Positions 34,598 to 43,225 of a stretch of 64,000 nucleotides of DNA are shown here, piece by piece. How positions within the stretch are numbered: the first letter of the stretch is position 1; each line of letters begins with the position of its first letter. The notes below the pieces were generated by a model. The model had not been told where the DNA came from. It worked only from the letters and a program-made list of their open reading frames with translations, and ran no database searches. Source of the stretch: Maricaulis sp. (GTDB lineage: Bacteria > Pseudomonadota > Alphaproteobacteria > Caulobacterales > Maricaulaceae); contig NZMJ01000032.1 in assembly GCA_002692855.1 (NCBI GenBank), forward strand, positions 102,290-166,289, in the 5' to 3' direction. The translations under genes were made by a program, and so were the position numbers.

Positions 34598-35374
34598 CTA
34601 TCCTTCCTGGGCCTGAGCGGCCGCGCGCCCCCGTGGACCCCGGAAATATTCCTGAATCCACGGATGGTCATGTTGCAGGAGTTCTTCGATCGGGGCCACT
34701 GCGATGCAGCGCTTTTCGGCCAGCACGGCCACCCGGTCGCAAATTGCGTAAAGCGTATCGAGATCGTGAGTCACCAGGAAAACGGTCAGTCCCAGCGCGT
34801 TGCGAAGCTCGAGAATGAGGTCGTCAAAGGCTGCCGCACCAATCGGGTCGAGACCGGCCGTGGGCTCGTCGAGGAACAGGATGTCGGGGTCGAGCGCAAG
34901 GGCGCGTGCGAGGCCGGCCCGCTTGCGCATGCCGCCTGACAGCTCGGAGGGAAACTTCGTCGCGGCCTCGGGCCCGAGCCCGGTAAGGGCGATTTTCATG
35001 TCGGCCAGCTCGGCCATCAGGCTGCGGGGCAATTGGGTGTGTTCGCGCATTGGCGCCATGACGTTTTCGCGCACGGTCAGCGCCGAGAACAAGGCGCCGC
35101 CCTGGAACAGAACTCCCCAGCGCGCTTCCAGCCGTGCCCGGTCGCGTTCCGACATTTCGCCCAAGGCGCGGCCGTTAAAGTAAATCTCGCCGGCGTCGGG
35201 GCGACGCAGGCCGATAATCGTGTTGAGCAGGACCGACTTGCCGGTGCCCGACCCGCCGACCAGGCCGACAATCTCTCCGCGGCGAATTTCGAGATCGACA
35301 CGGTTGTGAACCACGTGCGTGCCGAAAGCGGTGGAGAGGTTGCGCACCTCGATCAGCGGCGAAGACGTGCTCAT
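34598..35374 (-). CDS. mlaF: MlaF-like ABC transporter ATPase
   Basis: 258 residues. Walker A is GGSGTGKS, the signature motif is LSGGMRKRAGLARALA, Walker B is ILFLDEPTAGLD, followed by the switch HDLD. It powers the lipid transporter from the cytosol. The ATG at 35374 overlaps the permease stop by four bases. A much longer frame reading back to 36049 lies inside the permease gene in another frame and is rejected. Confidence 0.93.
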   Translation of the reverse strand: MSTSSPLIEVRNLSTAFGTHVVHNRVDLEIRRGEIVGLVGGSGTGKSVLLNTIIGLRRPDAGEIYFNGRALGEMSERDRARLEARWGVLFQGGALFSALTVRENVMAPMREHTQLPRSLMAELADMKIALTGLGPEAATKFPSELSGGMRKRAGLARALALDPDILFLDEPTAGLDPIGAAAFDDLILELRNALGLTVFLVTHDLDTLYAICDRVAVLAEKRCIAVAPIEELLQHDHPWIQEYFRGPRGRAAAQAQEG

Positions 35375-36510
35375 ATTCCGAGTTCCAGATAGAGCATCGC
35401 GAAGAGCGCATCGACGATGATGACCATGAAGATGGATTGCACGACCGATGCCGTGACGTGACGGCCAAGCGACTCTACGTCCCCGCCGACATCCATGCCC
35501 TGCTTGCAGCCGATGACGGCGATGATCGCACCGAAGACCGGGGCCTTGGACATGCCGACCCAGAAACTGTTGATGTGAACGGCGTCCTGGATACGGGACA
35601 CGAAGAATTGCGGCGAGATGTCGAGCGCCAGCCAGCACACCAGCAATCCGCCGACGATACCGGCGATCATCGCCGCGAAGGTCAGGAGCGGCGCCATGAT
35701 CACGCAGGCGACCAGCCGCGGAATGACCAGCGCTTCGTAGGGATCGATGCCGAGCACGCGCATCGCATCGATTTCCTGCTGCATCTTCATCGAGCCGATG
35801 GCCGCGGTGAAAGCCGAATCCGACCGTCCCGCCAACATGATGGCCGTGATGAGCACACCGAATTCGCGCAGCACCGCCAGGCCGACCAGTTCCACCGTGA
35901 ATATGGACGCCCCGAAGGTTTCCAGCAGGCTCGCGCCCATGAAGGCGACGACCGCGCCGATGAAAAAGGACAGGGTCGCGATGATCGGCAGGGCGTTTAC
36001 ACCCGCGACTTCCATGACCGCGAAGATCGGCGTCATGCGGAAGCGCCACGGACGCGCGGTGGTTGCCGCAAACGAGGTCAGGGCATGGCCGAAGAAGCCG
36101 AATGTCGCGATCATTTCGCGCCCGGCCGCCTCAAGCCCTGCACCGAAACGCTCGGCGGCCTGAAAGAAGCCGAAGCGGCGGTCCTCGACTTCGGGTTCGC
36201 AGGAAATCGCCTTTTCGAGCACGAGGTCGATCAGGCGGCGCGCGATGGCATGGTCGCCGCGAAAATGGTCGCTGACGGCTTGTTCCCGCGCGCGGTAGAT
36301 TGGCCGCGCCAGCAGATAGGCGCCTGCGGTGTCGATGCGGTCGATATTGGAAATGTCGATGGTGACGCGGCCGGGATCGATGTCGTTGTCGATGCGGGCA
36401 ATCTCGGCGGCGAAGTCCGCAATGGTGTCGACAATCCAGTCGCCGGTCGGAACGAGAACGACGCGGCCGCCCTCCTCCTCGATCGTCAGACCTGCCGCAC
36501 CATCACTCAT
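35371..36510 (-). CDS. mlaE: MlaE-like permease with fused N-terminal STAS domain
   Basis: 379 residues. The first about 100 residues form a STAS domain (RVTIDISNIDRIDTAGAYLL), which in E. coli is a separate protein, MlaB. The rest is the MlaE permease (GFFGHALTSF; ELVGLAVLREFGVLITAIML; MQQEIDAMRVLGIDPYEAL) with about five to six membrane segments. The fusion is common among alphaproteobacterial MCE transporters. It overlaps the MFS gene upstream and mlaF downstream by four bases each. Confidence 0.92.
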   Translation of the reverse strand: MSDGAAGLTIEEEGGRVVLVPTGDWIVDTIADFAAEIARIDNDIDPGRVTIDISNIDRIDTAGAYLLARPIYRAREQAVSDHFRGDHAIARRLIDLVLEKAISCEPEVEDRRFGFFQAAERFGAGLEAAGREMIATFGFFGHALTSFAATTARPWRFRMTPIFAVMEVAGVNALPIIATLSFFIGAVVAFMGASLLETFGASIFTVELVGLAVLREFGVLITAIMLAGRSDSAFTAAIGSMKMQQEIDAMRVLGIDPYEALVIPRLVACVIMAPLLTFAAMIAGIVGGLLVCWLALDISPQFFVSRIQDAVHINSFWVGMSKAPVFGAIIAVIGCKQGMDVGGDVESLGRHVTASVVQSIFMVIIVDALFAMLYLELGI

Positions 36511-37712
36511 TCAACGTCCCCCTGCCTGACAGTCCTATGCGATTCACCGGCGTTTGGGGACCGCAGAGTGCGCCAGAGGAAGGCTGCAAGAAGGCCGCCG
36601 AGCGCAGCAGGCACGATCATCGCCGCATATCCTCCTGCACCGTAGCGTTCATACAACAGTCCTGACACGACAGTGGCCCCCGCCAGCACCACGCCCCCCG
36701 AGAGGGCGGAATTGATCGCTTGTGCGCTGGCCGCATAGTGATCGGGTACGCGATCGGCGCAATACCGTATGAAACCGATATAGGTCGCGGTGAAGGTAAA
36801 GGCATGCGTCGTCTGGAGCGCGAACAGCACCCAGACCGGCGGGGCGGTCGCGAAGATCGCCCAACGTACGACCGAAAAGGCCGCGCCGGACGCGATCAGG
36901 GCAGCCGGTGACCACCGGACCAGCAGCCGGGCATTCACGAACAGGAACACGATTTCGGCGACAACGGCCCAGCCCCAGAGAAGGCCGACCGTGCCGGTCG
37001 GTATCCCTTGTGCGCGCCACGCAAGCGTCGAGAAGCTGTACTGAAAGCCGTGTGCGCCCTGGATCAGCGCAACCGACAGCACGGCCAGGATGAAGCCCGG
37101 GGTCATCAGTTCGCGAATGCGCCAGCGCGCCGGCGGAGATGCGCCGCGATTCTCCATGGTCGCGCCGGGAAGCCCCTGGAGCGAGACAAGCACCAGCATC
37201 GAGCCGGCGACAATCCAAACCAGTGCCGCCTCGCCCCCGAATTGCGCGACCAGCGCGCCGGCGCCGACATTGGCGATCACGAATGCCGCAGAGCCAAAGG
37301 CCCGCACGGGGCCGAAACCGAAACCGGTGCGCATCGCCGCGCGGATCGCCACCGCATCCAGCAGCGGGATCTGCGCTCCGTTCAGGGCGGTCGCCAGCGC
37401 GGTCAGCGCAATCGTGATGACCGCCGGCCATCCCGGAAAAAGGAGCGCGAAAACGCCGAGTGAGGCGAAGGCAAAAATGGTGAGCAGCCGCTTGCGCCTG
37501 GACGACCGGTCAAGGACCGATGCGCCCAGCGGCGACAGGATGGAGCGCCCGATCATCCCCCCGGCGACTGCGATGCCGATGGCCTCGGGCGACAAGCTGC
37601 GTTCTTCAAGCCAGACCGGGATGTAGGGAAGAATCGCGCCGAAGACGAGATAGAAGACGCCGTAATGCGCCGCGTATCGGGCAAAGTTTCCGGGCGGGCG
37701 CATCGCGGTCAT
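36507..37712 (-). CDS. MFS transporter, 3-phenylpropionate permease-like group
   Basis: 401 residues with about 12 membrane segments. GVFYLVFGAILPYIPVWLEE at the N-terminus and LNGAQIPLLDAVAIRAAM are typical of the MFS_1-like sugar/nucleoside/phenylpropionate group. The substrate is unknown. It is the first gene of the minus-strand series leading into mlaE with a four-base overlap, although a functional link to lipid transport is not obvious. Starts at 37712 or 37703 are both possible. Confidence 0.82.
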   Translation of the reverse strand: MTAMRPPGNFARYAAHYGVFYLVFGAILPYIPVWLEERSLSPEAIGIAVAGGMIGRSILSPLGASVLDRSSRRKRLLTIFAFASLGVFALLFPGWPAVITIALTALATALNGAQIPLLDAVAIRAAMRTGFGFGPVRAFGSAAFVIANVGAGALVAQFGGEAALVWIVAGSMLVLVSLQGLPGATMENRGASPPARWRIRELMTPGFILAVLSVALIQGAHGFQYSFSTLAWRAQGIPTGTVGLLWGWAVVAEIVFLFVNARLLVRWSPAALIASGAAFSVVRWAIFATAPPVWVLFALQTTHAFTFTATYIGFIRYCADRVPDHYAASAQAINSALSGGVVLAGATVVSGLLYERYGAGGYAAMIVPAALGGLLAAFLWRTLRSPNAGESHRTVRQGDVE

Positions 37713-37854
37713 GGGCTCGCATAGCGCGCCCGCGAGGCGGGGAAAAGCCACTCGCTGCGTGTTGCGCCTTCAATGCTTGGCCCGGCAGGCGGCGCAGGCT
37801 AGCTTCGCGCGCCCTTTTGCGCGTTCTGCGCGCTGCAACCCATGGCCGGACCTG

Positions 37855-39135
37855 ATGAAAGACACGATCGGTGACGAACCGGCCACGACGTTGGCTCCCG
37901 CTGCCGGGCGAGCCTTGCGCGTCCTGCTGACAGGGTACCGCTCCCACCCGCATGTCGGCGGGCAAGGCGTTTACCTGAGCGAGCTGGCCAAGGCGCTTCA
38001 ACGTGCCGGGCACAAGGTCACCGTCGTCTCGGGCCCGCCCTATCCTGACCTGCCTGACACGATTTCGCTGGTCAGATTGCCGGCGCTGAACCTGTTTGAC
38101 GTCGACAATGCCTTCATGGCATTCCGGCCGGTATTCCTGACCCGCTGGCCCGACTTTGCCGAATGGGCATGCCACAACACGGCGGCCTTCGGCGAACTCT
38201 ATGCCTTTGCCTGCCGGTTGAATGACTGGCTGAAAGGCCGGGAGGACGAGTTCGACGTCATCCATGACAACCAGACGCTCGCGACACCCTTCCTGAGTAT
38301 CGCCAAACGGATACCGGTTATCGCCACGATCCATCACCCGATCGCCATCGACCGGGAGTTCGCCATCGATTCAGCGACCAAGCGGGTCGATCGCTGGTTG
38401 ACGGCGCGCTGGTATGACTTCGTCGACATGCAGGAGAAAACCGCGCGCGTATTGCCGGCGTTGCTGGCGGTGTCGGAGGCGGCGCGCGACAGCCATGTGG
38501 CCTGGTATGGTGTCGATCCGATGCGCGTCGATGTCGCGCTGAACGGGATCGATCATACCGTCTTCCGGACCGATCCGTCGGTCACGCGTGAAGCGGAGCT
38601 GATCGCCGCGACTGCCAGTGCCGATGTCCCGATCAAGGGGCTCGACGTTTTGATGACCGCATTCGTGGAACTCGCCCAGAGCCGTCCCGACCTGAAGCTG
38701 GAAATGATCGGTCAGCTGCGCGATGGCCGCGCGAAGCAGATCCTGACCGAAGCCGGCGTGATGGACCGGGTGACCTGCCGCCACGGTGTAAGCCGCGAGG
38801 ACATTGCCGCCCTCTACCAGCGTGCCAGTGTCGTGGCGTGCCCTGCGCGGTTCGAGGGTTTCGGGTTTCCCGCCGCCGAGGCAATGGCGTGTGGTGCGCC
38901 CGTTGTCGCCAGCGATGGCGGCGCACTGCCGGAAGTCGTCGGCGAGGCCGGACGCGTCGTTCCGGCGGGCGATGCGCGCGCCCTGGCGGCTGCGCTCGGC
39001 GAGGTGCTCGATACCCCGGAGGCAGCACACCGGATGAGTGTCGACGGCGCAGAACGGGCGCGTCAGGCGTTTGACTGGGACCGGCATGCTGAAACCGCTG
39101 TCTCGCTGTATCAAAGGGTCATGGCCGCATGCTGA
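37855..39135 (+). CDS. Glycosyltransferase family 4
   Basis: 426-residue GT-B enzyme. The N-terminal domain has SHPHVGGQGVYLSELAKALQ and the C-terminal domain has ADVPIKGLDVLMTAF and FEGFGFPAAEAMACGAPVVA with the donor-binding glutamates. The acceptor is unknown. The ATG at 37855 is chosen; upstream sequence in frame is low-quality. It overlaps the methyltransferase by seven bases and starts a three-gene plus-strand operon. Confidence 0.9.
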   Translation: MKDTIGDEPATTLAPAAGRALRVLLTGYRSHPHVGGQGVYLSELAKALQRAGHKVTVVSGPPYPDLPDTISLVRLPALNLFDVDNAFMAFRPVFLTRWPDFAEWACHNTAAFGELYAFACRLNDWLKGREDEFDVIHDNQTLATPFLSIAKRIPVIATIHHPIAIDREFAIDSATKRVDRWLTARWYDFVDMQEKTARVLPALLAVSEAARDSHVAWYGVDPMRVDVALNGIDHTVFRTDPSVTREAELIAATASADVPIKGLDVLMTAFVELAQSRPDLKLEMIGQLRDGRAKQILTEAGVMDRVTCRHGVSREDIAALYQRASVVACPARFEGFGFPAAEAMACGAPVVASDGGALPEVVGEAGRVVPAGDARALAAALGEVLDTPEAAHRMSVDGAERARQAFDWDRHAETAVSLYQRVMAAC

Positions 39136-39848
39136 CGATCCGCCCCGGGAGACTGGACCTGCGCCCCGGCGACCGCGTGCTCGACCTCGGGTGCGGGCGT
39201 GGACGGCACACCTATGCCTTCTACTGGTCAGACACGCCGCTTCACGTTACCGGGCTCGACCTGTCGGAAGCCGAGGTCAGGGCCACGGCTGACGGCTTTT
39301 TCGCGCTTCCGCCTCCGTCCCCGTCGCCGCTGCGCAGTGCGACCCTGACGGCAGGCGACGCGGCGCGATTGCCCTTCAAGGACGGGGCTTTCGACGCGCT
39401 GGTGTGCAGCGAAGTGCTGGAACATGTCCCCGACCCCGACGCCGTGATCGACGAAATCGTCCGCGTTGTGCGGCCGGGCGGGCGAGTGGCGCTGTCAGTC
39501 CCACGCTTCTGGCCGGAGAAAATCTGCTGGTCGCTGTCGGATGCCTATCCCAAGACGCCGGGGGGGCATGTTCGCATCTTCCGCGAGGAGGGCCTGCGCA
39601 CAGCGGCACGACGGTCGGGCCTGCGCTATCATTCCCGGCATTGGGCACACGCGCTGCACAGCCCATACTGGTGGCTGCAATGCGCGCTCTGGGACCGGAA
39701 GGACACCAGCCGGGCCGTTCGCACCTATCGCCAGTTCCTCGAATGGGACCTGATGAAACGACCGTGGCTGACGCGCGGCCTGGAAGCCGCGCTCAATCCG
39801 GTGATGGGCAAAAGCCTCGTCCTCTACTTCAACCGGCCCGCATCATGA
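39129..39848 (+). CDS. Class I SAM-dependent methyltransferase
   Basis: 239 residues. The SAM motif is VLDLGCGRGRHTY (motif I), with LPFKDGAFDALVCSEVLEH and RVVRPGGRVALSVPRFWP following, as in UbiE/Methyltransf_11 enzymes. The substrate is unknown; the C-terminal part is Trp-rich (SPYWWLQCALWDRK). It overlaps both neighbours, consistent with one pathway shared with the glycosyltransferase and the toroid protein. Confidence 0.88.
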   Translation: MLTIRPGRLDLRPGDRVLDLGCGRGRHTYAFYWSDTPLHVTGLDLSEAEVRATADGFFALPPPSPSPLRSATLTAGDAARLPFKDGAFDALVCSEVLEHVPDPDAVIDEIVRVVRPGGRVALSVPRFWPEKICWSLSDAYPKTPGGHVRIFREEGLRTAARRSGLRYHSRHWAHALHSPYWWLQCALWDRKDTSRAVRTYRQFLEWDLMKRPWLTRGLEAALNPVMGKSLVLYFNRPAS

Positions 39849-40930
39849 GTGCGCTGACCGACATCGCCGCGGGCGCACGCCATATCCGGTCGATTCAGCG
39901 GCCCGACGGATCCATTCCGTGGCTGAAGGCCGGCATCTGGGATCCGTGGAATCACGGCGAATCCGTCATGGCGCTGGCCGTGGCCGGTGACCGAGCGGCT
40001 ACCCTGGCCGGTCTCGACTACCTCGCAGGGCAGCAGGAACCCGATGGCGGCTGGACCGGCGAACTTGGCGCTGGTGTGCCCCTGGACGCCGACAATCGCC
40101 ACCTGATCCCCGACAATCCGGCAACGGCACGCGATACGAATTTCGCAGGGTATGCAGCGGTCACCGTCCTGCGGTCCATCTTGGCGCTCGAGGATGCGCA
40201 CCTGATCGAACGCTATGGCAGCATGGTGAAGCGGGCAGTGAGTTTCGTCCTGTCGTGCCAGACCGTCCACGGCGATATCGTCTGGTGCGCGCCCGGCCCC
40301 GGTCAGCTGCGCGAGAACATCGACTCGCTGCGTGCCGGCAATGCCTGTCTCTACAAAAGCCTTGAATGCGCGATCCGGCTTGGCGAACTCGCCGGATGGA
40401 ATACCGGAGACTGGCGCGCCGCACGCGCGCGGCTGGGTGATGCGCTGCATGACAAGGACTGGCGGTTCGACCGTGAGGGCGTGGACCGCCGCCGCTTTGC
40501 AATGGACTGGTACTACCCGGTCCTGGCAGGCGTTTCCTCGATCGAGGATGGCCGCAGACGGCTCGATGCAGGCTGGAGCCGCTTCGTGATCGATGGGCTG
40601 GGCTGCCGGTGCGTTGCCGACGAACCCTGGGTAACGGCGGCCGAGACTGCAGAACTGGCGCTGGCCTGCGCCGCCGCCGGATGGCCGAAGCGTGCCCGCA
40701 GGCTGATCGCGGACCTTCAGCCGCTCTCCGCGCCGGGCGGGGGATACTGGATGGGATGGCAGTTCGCCGAAGAATGTATATGGCCGCAGGAGCAACCCGG
40801 CTGGACCACTGCTGCCGTGATGCTGGCCGCGGACGCCATCGAAGGCCTGTCGCCCGGATCCGACCTCTTGATCGCACCCTTGCCCGACGATCCTGTCAGG
40901 CGACGCGGCGGAGAACTTCCAGCGTTTTGA
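39845..40930 (+). CDS. Terpene-cyclase/prenyltransferase-fold (alpha-alpha toroid) protein
   Basis: 361 residues with repeated helical motifs containing QxxDGxW-like elements: SIQRPDGSIPW, GQQEPDGGWTGEL, CQTVHGDIVW, which are the QW-like repeats of the squalene-cyclase fold. No DxDD protonation motif typical of class II cyclases is evident, so it may bind rather than cyclise an isoprenoid. The ATG overlaps the methyltransferase stop (ATGA). Its 3' end overlaps the convergent second methyltransferase by 35 bases. Confidence 0.75.
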   Translation: MSALTDIAAGARHIRSIQRPDGSIPWLKAGIWDPWNHGESVMALAVAGDRAATLAGLDYLAGQQEPDGGWTGELGAGVPLDADNRHLIPDNPATARDTNFAGYAAVTVLRSILALEDAHLIERYGSMVKRAVSFVLSCQTVHGDIVWCAPGPGQLRENIDSLRAGNACLYKSLECAIRLGELAGWNTGDWRAARARLGDALHDKDWRFDREGVDRRRFAMDWYYPVLAGVSSIEDGRRRLDAGWSRFVIDGLGCRCVADEPWVTAAETAELALACAAAGWPKRARRLIADLQPLSAPGGGYWMGWQFAEECIWPQEQPGWTTAAVMLAADAIEGLSPGSDLLIAPLPDDPVRRRGGELPAF

Positions 40931-41501
40931 CCCGTCTCACGGTTTCAAACAGCCCGCTCGCGCACGCCTGCAACCAGATTTCATGAGGCGGCCGCCCACC
41001 GTCAGCGGGATCGGGGAAGACGTCATGGATGGCCAACAGGCCGCCCTGCACGATGCGGTGCGCCCAGCCGTCATAGTCGGCCTGGGCCGCCGGCATGGAA
41101 TGCCCCCCATCAATGAAGACCATGCCGGGCGCGGCGCCCCACCATTTCGCGACATCTGCCGAGCGCCCGACGATCGGGATGACACAGTCTTCCAGTCCGG
41201 CGCGGCGCAAGGTCCGGCGCAATTCGGGTAGCGTGTCGACGGCCTGGGCCACGGGATCGTAGAGGTCCGGGTCGTGATAGCCCTCGCCCGGCTGATGTTC
41301 CTCGGAACCGCGGTGGTGGTCGATCGTGAAGACGATGCTGCCGGCTTCGCGCGCAGCCGGGCCGAGATAAAGCGCCGACTTTCCGCAGTAAGACCCGATC
41401 TCAACGATCGGGCCGAGGCGCCCGGTCTCGCGCGCGCATTGAGACAGTGCGTCGCCTTCTTCCCGGTCGAGGAAGCCACGGACCGTGTCAGGATCAATCA
41501 T
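40896..41501 (-). CDS. Class I SAM-dependent methyltransferase (Methyltransf_24-like)
   Basis: 201 residues. IVEIGSYCGKSALYLGPAAR is motif I, IVFTIDHHRG the acidic loop, and MVFIDGGHSMPAAQADYDGW the typical cephalosporin-hydroxylase/O-methyltransferase-like stretch. It is convergent with the toroid gene and overlaps it by 35 bases. It probably belongs to the same cell-envelope or isoprenoid-glycoconjugate pathway (inference from location). Confidence 0.85.
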   Translation of the reverse strand: MIDPDTVRGFLDREEGDALSQCARETGRLGPIVEIGSYCGKSALYLGPAAREAGSIVFTIDHHRGSEEHQPGEGYHDPDLYDPVAQAVDTLPELRRTLRRAGLEDCVIPIVGRSADVAKWWGAAPGMVFIDGGHSMPAAQADYDGWAHRIVQGGLLAIHDVFPDPADGGRPPHEIWLQACASGLFETVRRVKTLEVLRRVA

Positions 41502-41508
41502 GCGAGTC

Positions 41509-42162
41509 TCAGCTGAATATGCCGTTCCGGACCGAGCGGCGCCGGTCCGCAATCCCGTCTGCCGCTTCGCCCAGCCGCTCGAACTCGACGCGAAGCTGGG
41601 CCTGGCGGGCGCGCAGACTGTCTTGGTGTTCAGGATCGAGGCGATCGGCTACGGAATCGACTGCCGCAGAGAAAAATTCAAGCGCGCGGGCGACCGAGGC
41701 AATTGCCTGTTCGGCCGCGTCCAGATCGTCGCCGAGCGTCGCTGCGTTGACCGTCCCGCCTTGCGAGATGGTGCGGGCATGAACCGCAACGGTTCCCGCC
41801 AGGCTGGTTGCCGTCGACAAGTCCGTATCGAGCGCTGTGAAGATGTCGGCGGCGTCGCGGTCGGCAGGGGCGTTGACGTCGAGATAGCGCTGGACCGGGG
41901 TGCGGGCGCTGTCGGCCTGACGACCGTTCAGAAGCATGTTGGCCAGTTGGCCGAATGCGGCTGTACCGGACGCTGTGGCCCAACCGGCTTCGCGATATTG
42001 ATCGCGTAGCTGGCGCGAGGCCGAACGCAGGTCTGACTGGGTTTGAGACACCTCGACCGCGTCAGGCGCGACGGAGGCTTGCGGAGTCGACACGCATCCC
42101 GCGAGCGCAAGACACGCGCACAAGGCGACAGCCGGGAAACTACGGAATCCAAAAACGTTCAA
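41509..42162 (-). CDS. Putative lipoprotein of unknown function
   Basis: About 217 residues. The signal ends LALAGCVSTPQ, giving a lipidated cysteine. The remainder is helical (Ala/Asp-rich) without recognised motifs. I prefer a TTG start at 42162 (LNVFGFRSF), preceded by GGGTGGGG; the in-frame ATG at 42252 would overlap the divergent peptidase start and place 30 non-signal residues before the signal peptide. It ends eight bases before the methyltransferase start on the same strand. Confidence 0.65.
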   Translation of the reverse strand: MNVFGFRSFPAVALCACLALAGCVSTPQASVAPDAVEVSQTQSDLRSASRQLRDQYREAGWATASGTAAFGQLANMLLNGRQADSARTPVQRYLDVNAPADRDAADIFTALDTDLSTATSLAGTVAVHARTISQGGTVNAATLGDDLDAAEQAIASVARALEFFSAAVDSVADRLDPEHQDSLRARQAQLRVEFERLGEAADGIADRRRSVRNGIFS

Positions 42163-42250
42163 TGCGCTTGCCCCACCCAAAGCCAAAACACGATACTCTC
42201 TCCGGAGCGCGGATACTAGCCACGCGCATCGAGCGTTCCGGGGGGATTGC

Positions 42251-43225
42251 ATGGACCAGGCCAGACGCGGCGTCAGACGCCCGCTTTATCCGCCGATAGA
42301 GCCCTATGCGAGCCGGCTGATGCCGGTCGGGGATGGGCACAGTCTTTACGTCGAGGAATGCGGACGGGCCGATGGCCTTCCCATTGTCATCCTCCACGGC
42401 GGACCGGGAGGCGGTGCCTCTCCGATGCTGCGGCGTTTTGCCAACCCGAAACGGTACCGGGCAATCCTGTTTGATCAACGAGGCTGCGGCCGATCTGTTC
42501 CACATGCGGCGACAGAGGCGAACACAACATCCGACCTCGTCGACGACATGGAGCGCATCCGTGAAGCGCTGGGGGTCGACCGGTGGGTGGTGCTGGGCGG
42601 ATCCTGGGGCACGACGTTGGCACTGGCCTATGCACGGGCGCACCCTGACCGGGTGCTGGGGCTGATCCTGCGCGGGGTTTTCCTGTGCACACAGCGGGAG
42701 CTCGACTGGTTTTACCGTGACGGCGCGAACGCCCTGTTCCCGGAAGCCTGGGAGGCGCTGGTCTCCCGCCTGAGCTGCTCGGAGCGGGAAGATGTGCTGG
42801 CCGCCTATCACGCCCGCCTGCAAACCGAGACCCGGCACGACAGGCGCGATGACGCGCGCGCCTGGGCCGCGTGGGAATCTGCGCTGGTCAGCCTGCTGCC
42901 GCCCAGCCCGTCCGAACCCCATGATCCGTTGCGCGATGACGCCATTGCGCGGCTCGAAACCCATTATTTCGTGAACAAGGGCTTCCTGGGCGAGGACGGG
43001 GCGTTGCTGCGCGACATTGGCCGCTACCGCGATATTCCGGGTGTCATCATCCAGGGGCGCTATGACGTCATCACACCGGCGCGTACCGGCTGGTCACTGG
43101 CAAAGGCATGGGGCGCGAAGGCGAAGTTCGAGGTGATCCCGGACGCCGGGCACTCGACCGGCGAACCGGGTGTCGCCGACGCGATCATTCGCGCCGCCGA
43201 CACCTTCGCGAAGCGTTTTTCCTAG
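42251..43225 (+). CDS. pip: Proline iminopeptidase
   Basis: 324-residue S33 alpha/beta hydrolase removing N-terminal proline. Signatures are HGGPGGGASPMLRRF, FDQRGCGRSVPHA and the nucleophile in VVLGGSWGTTLALAYA; the acid and His are in QGRYDVITPA and DAGHSTGEP. Cytosolic. The final four bases overlap the convergent transporter gene. Confidence 0.93.
   Translation: MDQARRGVRRPLYPPIEPYASRLMPVGDGHSLYVEECGRADGLPIVILHGGPGGGASPMLRRFANPKRYRAILFDQRGCGRSVPHAATEANTTSDLVDDMERIREALGVDRWVVLGGSWGTTLALAYARAHPDRVLGLILRGVFLCTQRELDWFYRDGANALFPEAWEALVSRLSCSEREDVLAAYHARLQTETRHDRRDDARAWAAWESALVSLLPPSPSEPHDPLRDDAIARLETHYFVNKGFLGEDGALLRDIGRYRDIPGVIIQGRYDVITPARTGWSLAKAWGAKAKFEVIPDAGHSTGEPGVADAIIRAADTFAKRFS

Noticed and set aside
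34598..36049. Extended 483-codon version of mlaF
   Set aside because: The first about 225 codons are out-of-frame translation of mlaE; the ATG at 35374 overlaps the mlaE stop as expected for a coupled operon.
35437..36645. 402-codon plus-strand frame opposite mlaE
   Set aside because: Shadow of a conserved permease gene; Asp/Arg/His-rich with no recognisable motif.
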